Below are positions 8,445 through 17,363 of a stretch of DNA of 64,000 nt, one piece after another (the first letter of the stretch is position 1; each line of letters opens with the position of its first letter). Below the pieces are notes generated by a model. It searched no databases and was not told the origin of the DNA. It worked only from the letters and a program-made list of their open reading frames with translations. This DNA is from Nocardioides sp. 1609. GTDB taxonomy: Bacteria > Actinomycetota > Actinomycetes > Propionibacteriales > Nocardioidaceae. A program made the translations under genes and the position numbers. Location of the stretch: positions 17,527-81,526 of the forward strand of contig NZ_SPUJ01000010.1 of assembly GCF_004522105.1 (NCBI RefSeq), written 5' to 3'.

Positions 8445-9362
8445 TCAGTAGGCGCCCGTCATCACGTTGTGGAGGGGCTCGCCCGCGGCGTAGCGGCGCA
8501 GCTGCTCGCCGACGACGCGGTGGGCCCGCGGCCACATCGCCGAGCTGAGGCCGCCGACGTGCGGGGAGACCAGGACGCCGGGGGCGTCCCACAGCGGGTG
8601 GTCACCCGGCAGCGGCTCGGGTTCGGTGACGTCGAGGGCCGCGGTGACCCGGCCGGTGTGCAGCGCGGCGACCAGGTCGTCGGTGACGACGACCGACCCG
8701 CGGGCGACGTTCACGAGCAGCGCGCCGTCCTTCATCCGGGCGAGGAACGCCGCGTCGACGAGGTCGCGGGTCTCGTCGGTGAGCGGCACGACGAGGATGA
8801 CGACGTCGGCGTCCGGCAGCAGCGCGGGCAGCTCGTCGAGGGCGTGGACGCCGTCGCGAGCAGTCCGCGCGACGCGGGTCACGCTCGCCTCGAACGCCGT
8901 CAGGCGGGTCTCGACGGCCCGGCCGATCGCGCCGTACCCGACCAACAGGACGCGGCGGTCGGCCAGCGAGGTCCGCCACTGCCCCGCCCACGCGTGCCGC
9001 TGCTGGGCGCGCACGATGTCGGGGACGCCGCGCAGCGAGGCCAGCGTGAGGGTCAGCGCGAGCTCGGCGGTCGAGGTGTCGTGGATCCCGCGGCCGTTGC
9101 ACAGCGTGACGCCGTCCGGGACGGCGCCGCGCACGTTGTCGACCCCGGCCGTGAGCGTCTGGACGACCTCGAGCGACGACATCCTGGGGAGCACGTCGGC
9201 CACCTCCGACCCGAGGCGGTAGGGCGGCACGTAGAACGCGACGTCGCCGACCGAGTCGGGGACGTCGCCGTCGACCGGGTCCACCACCTCGTAGCGCAGC
9301 CCGGCCGGCACCTCCCCCAGCTCGGCGGGGTCGAACGGCAGCCAGACGAGGGGTTCGCTCAC
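8445..9362 (-). CDS. D-isomer-specific 2-hydroxyacid dehydrogenase
   Basis: A 305-residue NAD(P)-dependent dehydrogenase of the D-2-hydroxyacid family, interconverting 2-oxoacids and D-2-hydroxyacids. The Rossmann motif GYGAIGRAVE sits near the middle. The catalytic arginine lies in VNVARGSVV, and the conserved glutamate and histidine are in DVTEPEPLP and SPHVGG. The frame is open far upstream, through the antisense of dgt, but GTG 9362 gives the normal start and is preceded seven bases away by a TAGCCT -10 box. The exact substrate (glyoxylate, hydroxypyruvate or other) is not determined by the sequence. Confidence 0.92.
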   Translation of the reverse strand: MSEPLVWLPFDPAELGEVPAGLRYEVVDPVDGDVPDSVGDVAFYVPPYRLGSEVADVLPRMSSLEVVQTLTAGVDNVRGAVPDGVTLCNGRGIHDTSTAELALTLTLASLRGVPDIVRAQQRHAWAGQWRTSLADRRVLLVGYGAIGRAVETRLTAFEASVTRVARTARDGVHALDELPALLPDADVVILVVPLTDETRDLVDAAFLARMKDGALLVNVARGSVVVTDDLVAALHTGRVTAALDVTEPEPLPGDHPLWDAPGVLVSPHVGGLSSAMWPRAHRVVGEQLRRYAAGEPLHNVMTGAY

Positions 9363-9369
9363 GCCGTCG

Positions 9370-9375
9370 AGGCTA
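9370..9375 (-). promoter_or_regulatory. -10 box of the 2-hydroxyacid dehydrogenase gene (leaderless)
   Basis: TAGCCT on the minus strand ends seven bases before GTG 9362. Confidence 0.5.
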
Positions 9376-9415
9376 GTTGCCCCGCCGCCGCCCGTCGCGC
9401 CCGGTCGGCAGCCGG

Positions 9416-10669
9416 TCAGGAGCCCGCCAGCCGGGCGTGACGGGCCACCGCGCTGGCGTCGGTGAGCGAGGCGACCTGGTCGACGACGACCCGCAGCCGG
9501 GCCGCGTCGTCGGCAGCCCCGCGCCAGTCGTCGGCGTACTGCCGGTCGAGGGCGTCGGGACCGCGGTCGCACAGGACCACGACGAGGTCGGCGAGGAGCT
9601 CGCGCTGACGCTCCATGACCGCCATCCGGTCGGCGGCCTGCATGACGTAGTGGGCGGCGACCCCCTTGAGGACGGCGATCTCCAGCAGGGTCCGCTCCGG
9701 CAGCACCAGGTCGGCCTCGAACCGCACGAACGGCCCGTCGCCGGCCGCGAACGTCGCCTGCTGGACGTCGCCGCAGAACCGGCCGATGAGGTCGCTGGTG
9801 AGGTTCTTCAGCGCGGCCAGGTGGCGCCGGCTGCCGTCGTACGACGCGCCCGGCCAGCTGCCGACGGCGAGCAGCCCGTCGAGGGCGTCGTCGAGGTCGT
9901 CGTCGCGGGCGTCGGGCAGGTACCAGGCGCGGGTGGTGTCCCAGACCGCCGCGCGGTCGAGGCGGGTGAGGTCGAGGCGGCCGGCGACGACGCCGTCCTC
10001 GACGTCGTGCACCGAGTAGGCGACGTCGTCGGCGAGGTCCATCACCTGGGCCTCGAGGCACTGCCGGTGCGCCGGGGCCGGGTGGTGCGGGCCCGGGGCG
10101 CGCAGCCAGTCGAAGACCGGCCGGTCGTCGGCGTAGACCCCGAACTTCGCCGGGTGCGGTCCCTCGCCGCGCGCCCACGGGTACTTCGTGCAGGCATCCA
10201 GCGTCGCGCGGGTCAGGTTGAGGCCGACCGACCGGTCGCCGTCGAACGTCTTCGCCTCGAGCCGGGTCAGCAGCCGCAGCGTCTGGGCGTTGCCCTCGAA
10301 CCCGCCGCAGGCCGCGCTCACCTCGGCCAGCGCCCGCTCGCCGTTGTGCCCGAACGGCGGGTGCCCCAGGTCGTGCGCGAGCGCCGCGGTCTCGGCGATG
10401 TCGGGCTGGCTCCCCAGCGCGCGGGACAGGTCGCGCGCGACCTGGGCGACCTCGAGGGAGTGGGTCAGCCGGTTGCGCACGAAGTCGTCGGACTGCGGCC
10501 CGACCACCTGGGTCTTGGCCGCCAGCCGCCGCGACGACGCCGCGTGCACCACCCGGGCCCGGTCGCGCTCGAACGGCGTCCGCACCGGCGCGTCGACCCG
10601 CTTCGGCGGCTCCTCGACGACGCGCTCGCGGGCGTGGGCGTCGTAGCGGTCGCTCGGGTCGACGGTCAC
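9416..10669 (-). CDS. dgt: deoxyguanosinetriphosphate triphosphohydrolase-like protein
   Basis: A 417-residue HD-domain dNTP triphosphohydrolase, hydrolysing dGTP or other dNTPs to the nucleoside and triphosphate and so helping control nucleotide pools. The metal-binding HD motif lies in AHDLGHPPFGHNGE, with the upstream RLTHSLEVAQ histidine and a downstream DLADDVAYSVHD motif completing the metal site. Length fits the Dgt-like class. A TAGGCT -10 box ends seven bases before GTG 10669. In many actinobacteria dgt lies beside dnaG and dusB, as here, which suggests a conserved housekeeping block. Confidence 0.95.
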   Translation of the reverse strand: MTVDPSDRYDAHARERVVEEPPKRVDAPVRTPFERDRARVVHAASSRRLAAKTQVVGPQSDDFVRNRLTHSLEVAQVARDLSRALGSQPDIAETAALAHDLGHPPFGHNGERALAEVSAACGGFEGNAQTLRLLTRLEAKTFDGDRSVGLNLTRATLDACTKYPWARGEGPHPAKFGVYADDRPVFDWLRAPGPHHPAPAHRQCLEAQVMDLADDVAYSVHDVEDGVVAGRLDLTRLDRAAVWDTTRAWYLPDARDDDLDDALDGLLAVGSWPGASYDGSRRHLAALKNLTSDLIGRFCGDVQQATFAAGDGPFVRFEADLVLPERTLLEIAVLKGVAAHYVMQAADRMAVMERQRELLADLVVVLCDRGPDALDRQYADDWRGAADDAARLRVVVDQVASLTDASAVARHARLAGS

Positions 10670-10676
10670 TGGGGTG

Positions 10677-10682
10677 AGCCTA
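10677..10682 (-). promoter_or_regulatory. -10 box of dgt (leaderless)
   Basis: TAGGCT on the minus strand ends seven bases before GTG 10669. Confidence 0.5.
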
Positions 10683-10738
10683 GACGGGCGGGGCGTGCGC
10701 GGTCGACGCAGTCTCGCGCCGCCGCTGCGCCCCGGGCG

Positions 10739-11695
10739 TCAGTACGTCGTGACGTGCACGTGGTCGTAGTGGTTCGCCGTGGTGGAGCCTCGGTTCTCCA
10801 TGCCCCGCCAACCCTCGCTGGAGCGCTGGACCGACCAGATCCGCTGGGCGTAGATCAGGTAGCTGATGCCGAGGTCGGCGTGGTACTCGCGCAGGAAGTC
10901 GGCCACGGCCTGGCCCTCGGCACCGGAGACCATGATGTCGACCGCGATGCCCTGGGCGTGCTCGCCGTCGCCGCGGAAGGTGCCGTAGACGGTGATGTCG
11001 GGGAACTCCGCGCACACGGCCTGGTGCACCTTGACGATGTTGGGGCTGACGCCCGAGGCGACCGACGTGCCGTTGGTGCACTCGCCGCCGAGGGTGAACG
11101 GCTCGTCCTCGGTGAGGTAGCCGCTGGTCACCCAGCGGGTCTCGTCGCCCTCCCAGACGATCTCGACGCGGTCGAGCATGCTGCGGCCGGTCGCCACGAC
11201 CTTCTCGCCCGCGGCGATCTCGCCGGTCTGGGCGGCGTCGTCGCCGGGCTCGGTCCAGAGGTTGAGGGACTCGGAGGTCCACAGGGTGGTGTCGGCCCGG
11301 GCGATGGCCCGCTCGACGGCCGCGGGCTTCAGCAGCGCCTGGATCTCCTGCTCCTGCGGGCTCAGCGTCAGCGGGGCCCGGGCCGCGTTCTTCGCGCCGG
11401 TCTCGGAGGCGGTGTCGGAGCCGGTGTCGGTGCCGCGGCCGGAGCCGCCGCCCCGCGACGGGGTCGGGCGCCGTCCGACGACGTCTCCGGCGGTGACGGA
11501 GGTCGTGTCACCGACGACGGGGCCGGCCGCCACCGGGCTGGCCGGGAGCTCGGCGCCCAGGACGCCGATCGACACGGCACCGGCGGTGGCGATGACGGCC
11601 AGGGGCGCGGAGAGAAAGGCGGCTCGGGGTCGCGGAAGCCGCGCGACGAGGAGCGTGCGGGCATTGGTTTCCCGCTTGTGGCGATGCTGAGCCAC
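10739..11695 (-). CDS. secreted SH3-like protein with ARB_07466-type C-terminal domain
   Basis: A 318-residue exported protein. The basic N-terminus (RHKRETNARTLL), a hydrophobic segment around residues 28-50 and an AxA-like region form a signal peptide. A linker of about 45 residues rich in Gly, Ser and Arg follows. Residues about 125-200 form an SH3-like region (LWTEPGDDAAQTGEIAAGEKV... WVTSGYL). The C-terminal ~110 residues (GIAVDIM, NHYDHVHVTTY) match the ARB_07466-type domain, whose His/Asp pattern resembles metal-dependent peptidoglycan peptidases. It probably acts in the cell wall. No c-di-AMP riboswitch motif is visible in the 156-base leader, although such leaders are common for wall enzymes in this phylum. 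Confidence 0.8.
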   Translation of the reverse strand: MAQHRHKRETNARTLLVARLPRPRAAFLSAPLAVIATAGAVSIGVLGAELPASPVAAGPVVGDTTSVTAGDVVGRRPTPSRGGGSGRGTDTGSDTASETGAKNAARAPLTLSPQEQEIQALLKPAAVERAIARADTTLWTSESLNLWTEPGDDAAQTGEIAAGEKVVATGRSMLDRVEIVWEGDETRWVTSGYLTEDEPFTLGGECTNGTSVASGVSPNIVKVHQAVCAEFPDITVYGTFRGDGEHAQGIAVDIMVSGAEGQAVADFLREYHADLGISYLIYAQRIWSVQRSSEGWRGMENRGSTTANHYDHVHVTTY

Positions 11696-11851
11696 AGCGC
11701 TGATCCTTTGCGATCGATGTCAGGGCAGCGCCCGCTGCCGGAGGACGGCGGCGGGCACGAAGCCACGAGTGAAGCACAGGCGAGGGGACCGTGGTCAATC
11801 TCGACCGAAGCCGTGGACAGTGAGTCGAGTCACCCGGCGGCCACCCGGCGG

Positions 11852-12985
11852 TCACCCGCCGGTGGTCTCGCGGGCGTCCTCATGCAGCACGACGCCGGTG
11901 CCGTCGGTGTCGTCGAGCCACCCCTCGGGGAGCACGACCCGGTCGCGCGGCGAGCCCTGACGACCCCGGGGCGAACCCAGCTCGGACACCGGGAACGGCT
12001 CGTCGGCGTCCAGCTCGGCGAGCAGCCCGTCGAGGGCGGCGAGGCTGTCGACGAGCCCGAGCGAGCGGCGCATCGGGCCGCCCGCGGCGAACCCCTTGAG
12101 GTACCACGTGACGTGCTTGCGGAACTCCTTGCAGCCGCGCTCCTCCCCCATGTGCTCGCACAGCAGCTCGGCGTGGCGGCGCATCATCGCGGCCACCTCG
12201 CCCAGCGTCGGGAGGGTCTTCACGTCGTCGCCGGCGAACGCCGCTGCGAGGTCGCGGAACAGCCACGGACGGCCGAGGCACCCGCGGCCGACGACGACGC
12301 CCGCGGCGCCGGTCTGCTCGACCATCCGCAGCGCGTCGGCCGCCTCCCAGATGTCGCCGTTGCCGAGCACCGGGATGCGGTCGACGTGGGCGACGAGCGC
12401 GGCGATCGCGTCCCAGTCGGCCGCGCCGCTGTAGGCCTGCGCGACGGTGCGGCCGTGCAGCGCGATCGCGGCGCACCCGGTGTCCTCGGCGATCCGGCCG
12501 GCGTCGAGGTAGGTGAGGTGGTCGTCGTCGAGGCCCTTGCGGGTCTTCATCGTCACCGGGACGTCGTACGGCGCGGCGGCCGCGACCGCGTGCTCGAGGA
12601 TCTGGCCGAGCAGGTTGCGCTTCCACGGCAGTGCGCCGCCGCCGCCCTTGCGGGTGACCTTCGGGACCGGGCAGCCGAAGTTCAGGTCGACGTGCGCGAC
12701 GCCGTACTCCCCGCACAGGATCTCGGTGGCCTTGGCGACGTAGACCGGGTCGGTGCCGTAGAGCTGCACCGAGCGGGTCGTCTCCAGCTCGTCGAAGACG
12801 AGCATGCTCATGGTGGTCTCGTCGCGCTCGACGAGGCCGCGCGAGGTGATCATCTCGCAGACGTAGAGGCCGGCGCCCTGCTCGGCGCAGAGCCGGCGGT
12901 ACGCGGCGTTGGTGATGCCGGCCATCGGGGCCAGCACCACGGGGGTCTCGACCCGCAGCGGGCCGAGCTGGAGAGGGGAGGTCAC
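11852..12985 (-). CDS. dusB: tRNA-dihydrouridine synthase DusB
   Basis: A 377-residue FMN-dependent TIM-barrel enzyme that reduces uridines in tRNA to dihydrouridine. Motifs are APMAGITNAAYRRL near the N-terminus, the catalytic cysteine in NFGCPVPKV with the following lysine-rich loop, HGRT, and GVVVGRGCLGRPWLF near the C-terminal FMN phosphate site. GTG 12985 gives the usual start (TSPLQLGPL) but a GGAGGG stretch sits immediately before it, closer than normal; GTG 13027 is the upstream alternative. It follows the convergent-looking terminator of glyS on the same strand. Confidence 0.95.
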   Translation of the reverse strand: MTSPLQLGPLRVETPVVLAPMAGITNAAYRRLCAEQGAGLYVCEMITSRGLVERDETTMSMLVFDELETTRSVQLYGTDPVYVAKATEILCGEYGVAHVDLNFGCPVPKVTRKGGGGALPWKRNLLGQILEHAVAAAAPYDVPVTMKTRKGLDDDHLTYLDAGRIAEDTGCAAIALHGRTVAQAYSGAADWDAIAALVAHVDRIPVLGNGDIWEAADALRMVEQTGAAGVVVGRGCLGRPWLFRDLAAAFAGDDVKTLPTLGEVAAMMRRHAELLCEHMGEERGCKEFRKHVTWYLKGFAAGGPMRRSLGLVDSLAALDGLLAELDADEPFPVSELGSPRGRQGSPRDRVVLPEGWLDDTDGTGVVLHEDARETTGG

Positions 12986-13017
12986 CCCTCCATGATGCGT
13001 GGTCCGCGCACCCCGGA

Positions 13018-13059
13018 CGAAAAGCACGCCGACCCGTCAGCGACCGCTGACGGGTCGGC
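13018..13059 (-). terminator. intrinsic terminator of glyS
   Basis: A perfect 15-bp stem (GCCGACCCGTCAGCG and its complement at 13028-13059), followed on the minus strand by GTGCTTTTC, lies 12 bases beyond the glyS stop codon. It is the clearest factor-independent terminator in the window. Confidence 0.8.
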
Positions 13060-13071
13060 GCGGTGGGCGGA

Positions 13072-14472
<1,401 letters not shown>

Positions 14473-14532
14473 GGGAGAGCTCCTAGTGCTGGAACGTGCT
14501 GGTGCGGTCGACTGGCTGTCGATCGGGAGCGT

Positions 14533-14853
14533 TCAGCCTAACGAGCGCGTCTGCCGGATATTCAGGTCGGTCCCGACGGCCGCGACCTCGTAGGCGCTGG
14601 GCTCGTCGAGCGCCCGCCCGAGCGTCGGGACGGCGTGCAGCTTCACGTCGTAGGCCGACAGCGCGCGCCGGTAGGCGCCGACGTGCTCCCAGGTGGTGGT
14701 GAGCACCCAGAGCTCGGGGTCGTCGACGTTGCGGCCGATCGTGCCGGTCAGGTAGCCGGGGCGCTCGGCCAGGGCGTCGTGCGCCCGCTGCAGGTCGGTG
14801 CGGAACGCCGCGCCGTCGTCCTCGGGCACGCGGAAGCGGTTGACGACGATCAC
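14533..14853 (-). CDS. antibiotic biosynthesis monooxygenase (ABM) domain protein
   Basis: A 106-residue ferredoxin-like fold protein of the ABM superfamily: VVNRFRVPEDD, RPGYLTGTIGRN, WVLTTTWEHVGAYRRAL. Members include cofactor-free monooxygenases, haem-degrading enzymes and many stress proteins without known chemistry. The conserved aromatic WEHVGAYR resembles the latter. A TACGCT -10 box ends seven bases before GTG 14853. It is divergent from the acetoacetate-decarboxylase-like gene, with the two -10 boxes only about 14 bases apart. Function remains unassigned. Confidence 0.8.
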   Translation of the reverse strand: MIVVNRFRVPEDDGAAFRTDLQRAHDALAERPGYLTGTIGRNVDDPELWVLTTTWEHVGAYRRALSAYDVKLHAVPTLGRALDEPSAYEVAAVGTDLNIRQTRSLG

Positions 14854-14860
14854 GCTCGCG

Positions 14861-14866
14861 AGCGTA
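14861..14866 (-). promoter_or_regulatory. -10 box of the ABM gene (leaderless)
   Basis: TACGCT on the minus strand ends seven bases before GTG 14853. It lies back-to-back with the divergent -10 at 14880. Confidence 0.5.
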
Positions 14867-14879
14867 GTCCTGGCTTCAC

Positions 14880-14885
14880 TAGGGT
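14880..14885 (+). promoter_or_regulatory. -10 box of the acetoacetate-decarboxylase-like gene (leaderless)
   Basis: TAGGGT ends six bases before ATG 14892. Confidence 0.55.
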
Positions 14886-14891
14886 CGGGCC

Positions 14892-15536
14892 ATGACCTCG
14901 CCCGCCGAGCACCCGGAGCTCCCGCACGACCGGGTCGCCTACCCCGATCCTCCGTGGCGGATGGTCGGGTCGCTGTGGCTGACCCTGTTCCGGCTCGGCC
15001 ACGACGCCGGCGACCACCCGAGGGGCCTGTACGGCGCCGCGTTCGTCTCCTACGACGAGGGCAGCCCGCTCACCTACTCCGAGCTGCTGGTGGCGCGGGC
15101 GCTCCCGCGGAGGGAGGGCCGGGGCCGGCGCGGCTCGATCACCGACATCTGGGTCGACTCCCCCGCCTCGCTCGCCGGTGGCCGCGAGCTGTGGGCGATC
15201 CCCAAGGGCCTGTGCGACTTCGACCTCGACTCCGCCCACCGCGGGCCGGTCACGACGACCGACTGGTCGGCGTCCCTGGGCCGACGTCCGATCGCGAGCG
15301 CGACGTTCCGCGACGTCTCGCGGGTGGCGCCGCGGCTGCCGTTCCGCATGGGTCTGTGGCAGCCCGGCCTCGCCGAGGGCGGGGGCGACCGGACCGTCAC
15401 GTTCGGCGGCAATGCCAAGATCCTGCCCGCCCGCGCCCGCTGGGACTTCGCCGACGACGGGCCGCTCGCGTTCCTGCGCGGGGCGCGCGCCCTGTCGTCG
15501 TCGCGCATGGCGTCGTTCCGGATGTCGTTCGGCTGA
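14892..15536 (+). CDS. acetoacetate decarboxylase family protein
   Basis: A 214-residue protein of the acetoacetate decarboxylase (ADC) superfamily. The lysine in AIPKGLCDFD, preceded by the acidic ITDIWVDSP strand, matches the position of the Schiff-base lysine of the family. True ADC turns acetoacetate into acetone and CO2, but many homologues are aldolase- or dehydratase-like, so the reaction here is open. The following gene starts 30 bases downstream on the same strand and may be co-transcribed. Confidence 0.82.
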   Translation: MTSPAEHPELPHDRVAYPDPPWRMVGSLWLTLFRLGHDAGDHPRGLYGAAFVSYDEGSPLTYSELLVARALPRREGRGRRGSITDIWVDSPASLAGGRELWAIPKGLCDFDLDSAHRGPVTTTDWSASLGRRPIASATFRDVSRVAPRLPFRMGLWQPGLAEGGGDRTVTFGGNAKILPARARWDFADDGPLAFLRGARALSSSRMASFRMSFG

Positions 15537-15565
15537 GTCGCGCGGGCCGGCGAGCGGAGGTGGTC

Positions 15566-15970
15566 GTGGGACGTCCGGAGCCGGACCCGGCGCTGGTCGA
15601 GCGGGTCGCGCGGACGGCGACGTCGCTGCCCGACGCCTACGAGGAGGAGGCGTGGACCGGCGTGCGGTGGCGGGTGCGGAGGAGGACGTTCGCGCACGTG
15701 CTGGTCCTGACGCCCGCCCACGTCGAGGAGTACGCGCCGGGGGTGGTCGCCGAGCCGGCGCCGGCCGTGGTGCTCCGCTCCACCGGCGAGGAGCTCCTGG
15801 CGCTGAGCAGCGCCGGGCCGCCGTACCTCCGGCCGCCGTGGGCGCCAGGGGTGGTCGCCCTGCTGCTGCGCGACGACACCGACTGGGACGAGGTCGCCGA
15901 GCTGGTCACCGAGAGCTACCGGGTGATGGCGCCGCAGGTGCTGGTGCGCCGGCTCGACGGCCGCCCCTGA
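15566..15970 (+). CDS. MmcQ/YjbR family protein
   Basis: A 134-residue protein of the MmcQ/YjbR family, whose fold resembles the CyaY/DNA-binding type. Typical elements are LPDAYEEEAWTGVRWRVRRRTFAHV and a C-terminal DWDEVAELVTESYRVMAP helix. A GGAGG sequence at 15556-15560 lies five bases before GTG 15566, which decides the start over the GTG overlapping it. No enzymatic activity is established for the family. It probably shares a transcript with the ADC-like gene. Confidence 0.85.
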   Translation: MGRPEPDPALVERVARTATSLPDAYEEEAWTGVRWRVRRRTFAHVLVLTPAHVEEYAPGVVAEPAPAVVLRSTGEELLALSSAGPPYLRPPWAPGVVALLLRDDTDWDEVAELVTESYRVMAPQVLVRRLDGRP

Positions 15971-15980
15971 CCGACTTGGC

Positions 15981-16190
15981 TCAGGCGTCGGGGTCGTGCT
16001 CCTCGCCGGCCCTGCGGGCGGAGTCACGGATCTCGAAGACCTCGGTCGCGAAGCCTCCGAGCACGCCGGCGACGTCCTGGACGGCGCGGGTGATGATCGT
16101 GGTGACCTCACCGACCGTCGTGGCGGCGGCCTCGGCGGCGGCCTGGAGGGAGTCCTTCGCGATCTCGGACTTCGACAGGTGGTCGGTCAT
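15981..16190 (-). CDS. small hypothetical protein
   Basis: A 69-residue protein that is largely helical and alanine-rich (EIAKDSLQAAAEAAATTVGEVTTIITRAVQDVAG), ending in a charged RDSARRAGEEHDPDA tail. There is no strong membrane segment, although the middle is amphipathic. It has good third-position GC and sits between a convergent gene and the desaturase gene on the same strand. I do not recognise the family. Confidence 0.55.
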   Translation of the reverse strand: MTDHLSKSEIAKDSLQAAAEAAATTVGEVTTIITRAVQDVAGVLGGFATEVFEIRDSARRAGEEHDPDA

Positions 16191-16206
16191 GGCTCCAGTG
16201 TGCCCG

Positions 16207-17352
16207 TCAGCCGTTCCTCGGCGGCAGGGCCATCCGGCAGATCTTCCTCGCGACGCTCGCCAGCTGCCTGCCGAGGGGGCCGGTGTTGTAGGTGAGGCCG
16301 TAGCGCTGGCAGATCTCCCGGACCTCCTCGGCGACCTGGGGGTAGCGCCGCGCGGGCAGGTCGGGGAAGAGGTGGTGCTCGATCTGGTGCGACAGGTTGC
16401 CGGTCATCAGGTGGAACAGCGGGCTGCCGGTGATGTTGGCCGAGCCGAGCAGCTGGCGGTAGTACCAGTGCCCGCGCGACTCGTCCTCGCACTCCTCCTC
16501 GGTGAAGGTGGCGACGCCGGCCGGGAAGTGGCCGCAGAAGATGATGTTGAAGGCCCAGACGTTGCGGATCAGGTTGGCGGTCGCGTTGCCGGCCAGCGTC
16601 AGCGGGAACAGCGGGCCGGTCAGCGCGGGGAAGAGCACGTAGTCCTTGAGCGCCTGGCGCCTCACCTTGCGCATGATCCCGGCGTGCAGCGCCTTGTTCT
16701 CCTCCAGCCGGCGCTTGCCGGCGACGAGGTTCTCGACCTCGAGGTCGTGCATCGCGACCCCCCACTCGAAGAACACCATCAGCAGGAGCGCGTAGAGCGG
16801 GTTGCCGAGGTAGTAGGGGTGCCACTTCTGGTCCTCGTCCATCCGGAGGATGCCGTAGCCGATGTCGCGGTCCTTGCCGAGGACGTTGGTGAACGTGTGG
16901 TGGATGTAGTTGTGGCTGTACTTCCACTGCTCGCCGGGGCAGACGTTGTCCCAGTCGTACATGCGGGAGTTGAGGCCCGGGTCGCCCATCCAGTCGTACT
17001 GGCCGTGCATGACGTTGTGGCCGATCTCCATGTTCTCGATGATCTTGGAGACGGCGAGCGCGCCGACCGCGAGCGGCCAGGCGGGCGGCAGGTAGAACAG
17101 CGCGCGGCCGGCCACCTCGAAGCCGCGCTGGATCCGCACGACCCGCCGGATGTAGTCGGCGTCCTCCTCGCCGAGGTCGTCGAGGATGCGCCGGCGGATG
17201 GCGTCGAGCTCGGCGCCGAACGCGTCGAGCTGCTCGGCGGTGAGCTTCCTCGTCGCCTCGACGTCGATCGCATCGCGCACCGGGTCGAGGAGCGGGTCGA
17301 GGAGCGGGTCGAGGAGCGGGTCGAGGTGGTCAAGCTGGGGTGCGGTGGTCAT
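16207..17352 (-). CDS. membrane fatty acid desaturase
   Basis: A 381-residue integral-membrane acyl desaturase that introduces double bonds into fatty acyl chains using electrons from the adjacent reductase. The three histidine boxes for the diiron site are present: GHNVMHG, SHNYIHHT and HQIEHHLFPDLP. Hydrophobic segments flank the first and third boxes. The N-terminus contains a DPLL repeat encoded by a 12-base tandem repeat. The ferredoxin reductase gene lies 11 bases upstream in the same operon, the arrangement of DesA3/Rv3230c in M. tuberculosis. Position specificity (delta-9 is likely) is inferred from family only. Confidence 0.93.
   Translation of the reverse strand: MTTAPQLDHLDPLLDPLLDPLLDPVRDAIDVEATRKLTAEQLDAFGAELDAIRRRILDDLGEEDADYIRRVVRIQRGFEVAGRALFYLPPAWPLAVGALAVSKIIENMEIGHNVMHGQYDWMGDPGLNSRMYDWDNVCPGEQWKYSHNYIHHTFTNVLGKDRDIGYGILRMDEDQKWHPYYLGNPLYALLLMVFFEWGVAMHDLEVENLVAGKRRLEENKALHAGIMRKVRRQALKDYVLFPALTGPLFPLTLAGNATANLIRNVWAFNIIFCGHFPAGVATFTEEECEDESRGHWYYRQLLGSANITGSPLFHLMTGNLSHQIEHHLFPDLPARRYPQVAEEVREICQRYGLTYNTGPLGRQLASVARKICRMALPPRNG
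17281..17326. repeat. 12-base tandem repeat in the desaturase 5' coding region
   Basis: CGGGTCGAGGAG is repeated three times in full plus a partial fourth copy (plus-strand reading). On the coding strand it encodes DPLL repeated near the N-terminus. Unit length is a multiple of three, so slippage would change the number of DPLL units without a frameshift. Confidence 0.9.
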
Positions 17353-17363
17353 GGCGTTCCCTC

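Noticed and set aside
8445..10178. 577-codon minus-strand frame covering the hydroxyacid dehydrogenase and the antisense of dgt
   Set aside because: The upstream two-thirds are an Arg/Gly/Pro-rich shadow; the dehydrogenase start and -10 box lie at 9362.
11696..11851. Possible c-di-AMP (ydaO-type) riboswitch ahead of the secreted SH3/ARB_07466 protein gene
   Set aside because: The conserved riboswitch motifs could not be found in the 156-base leader.
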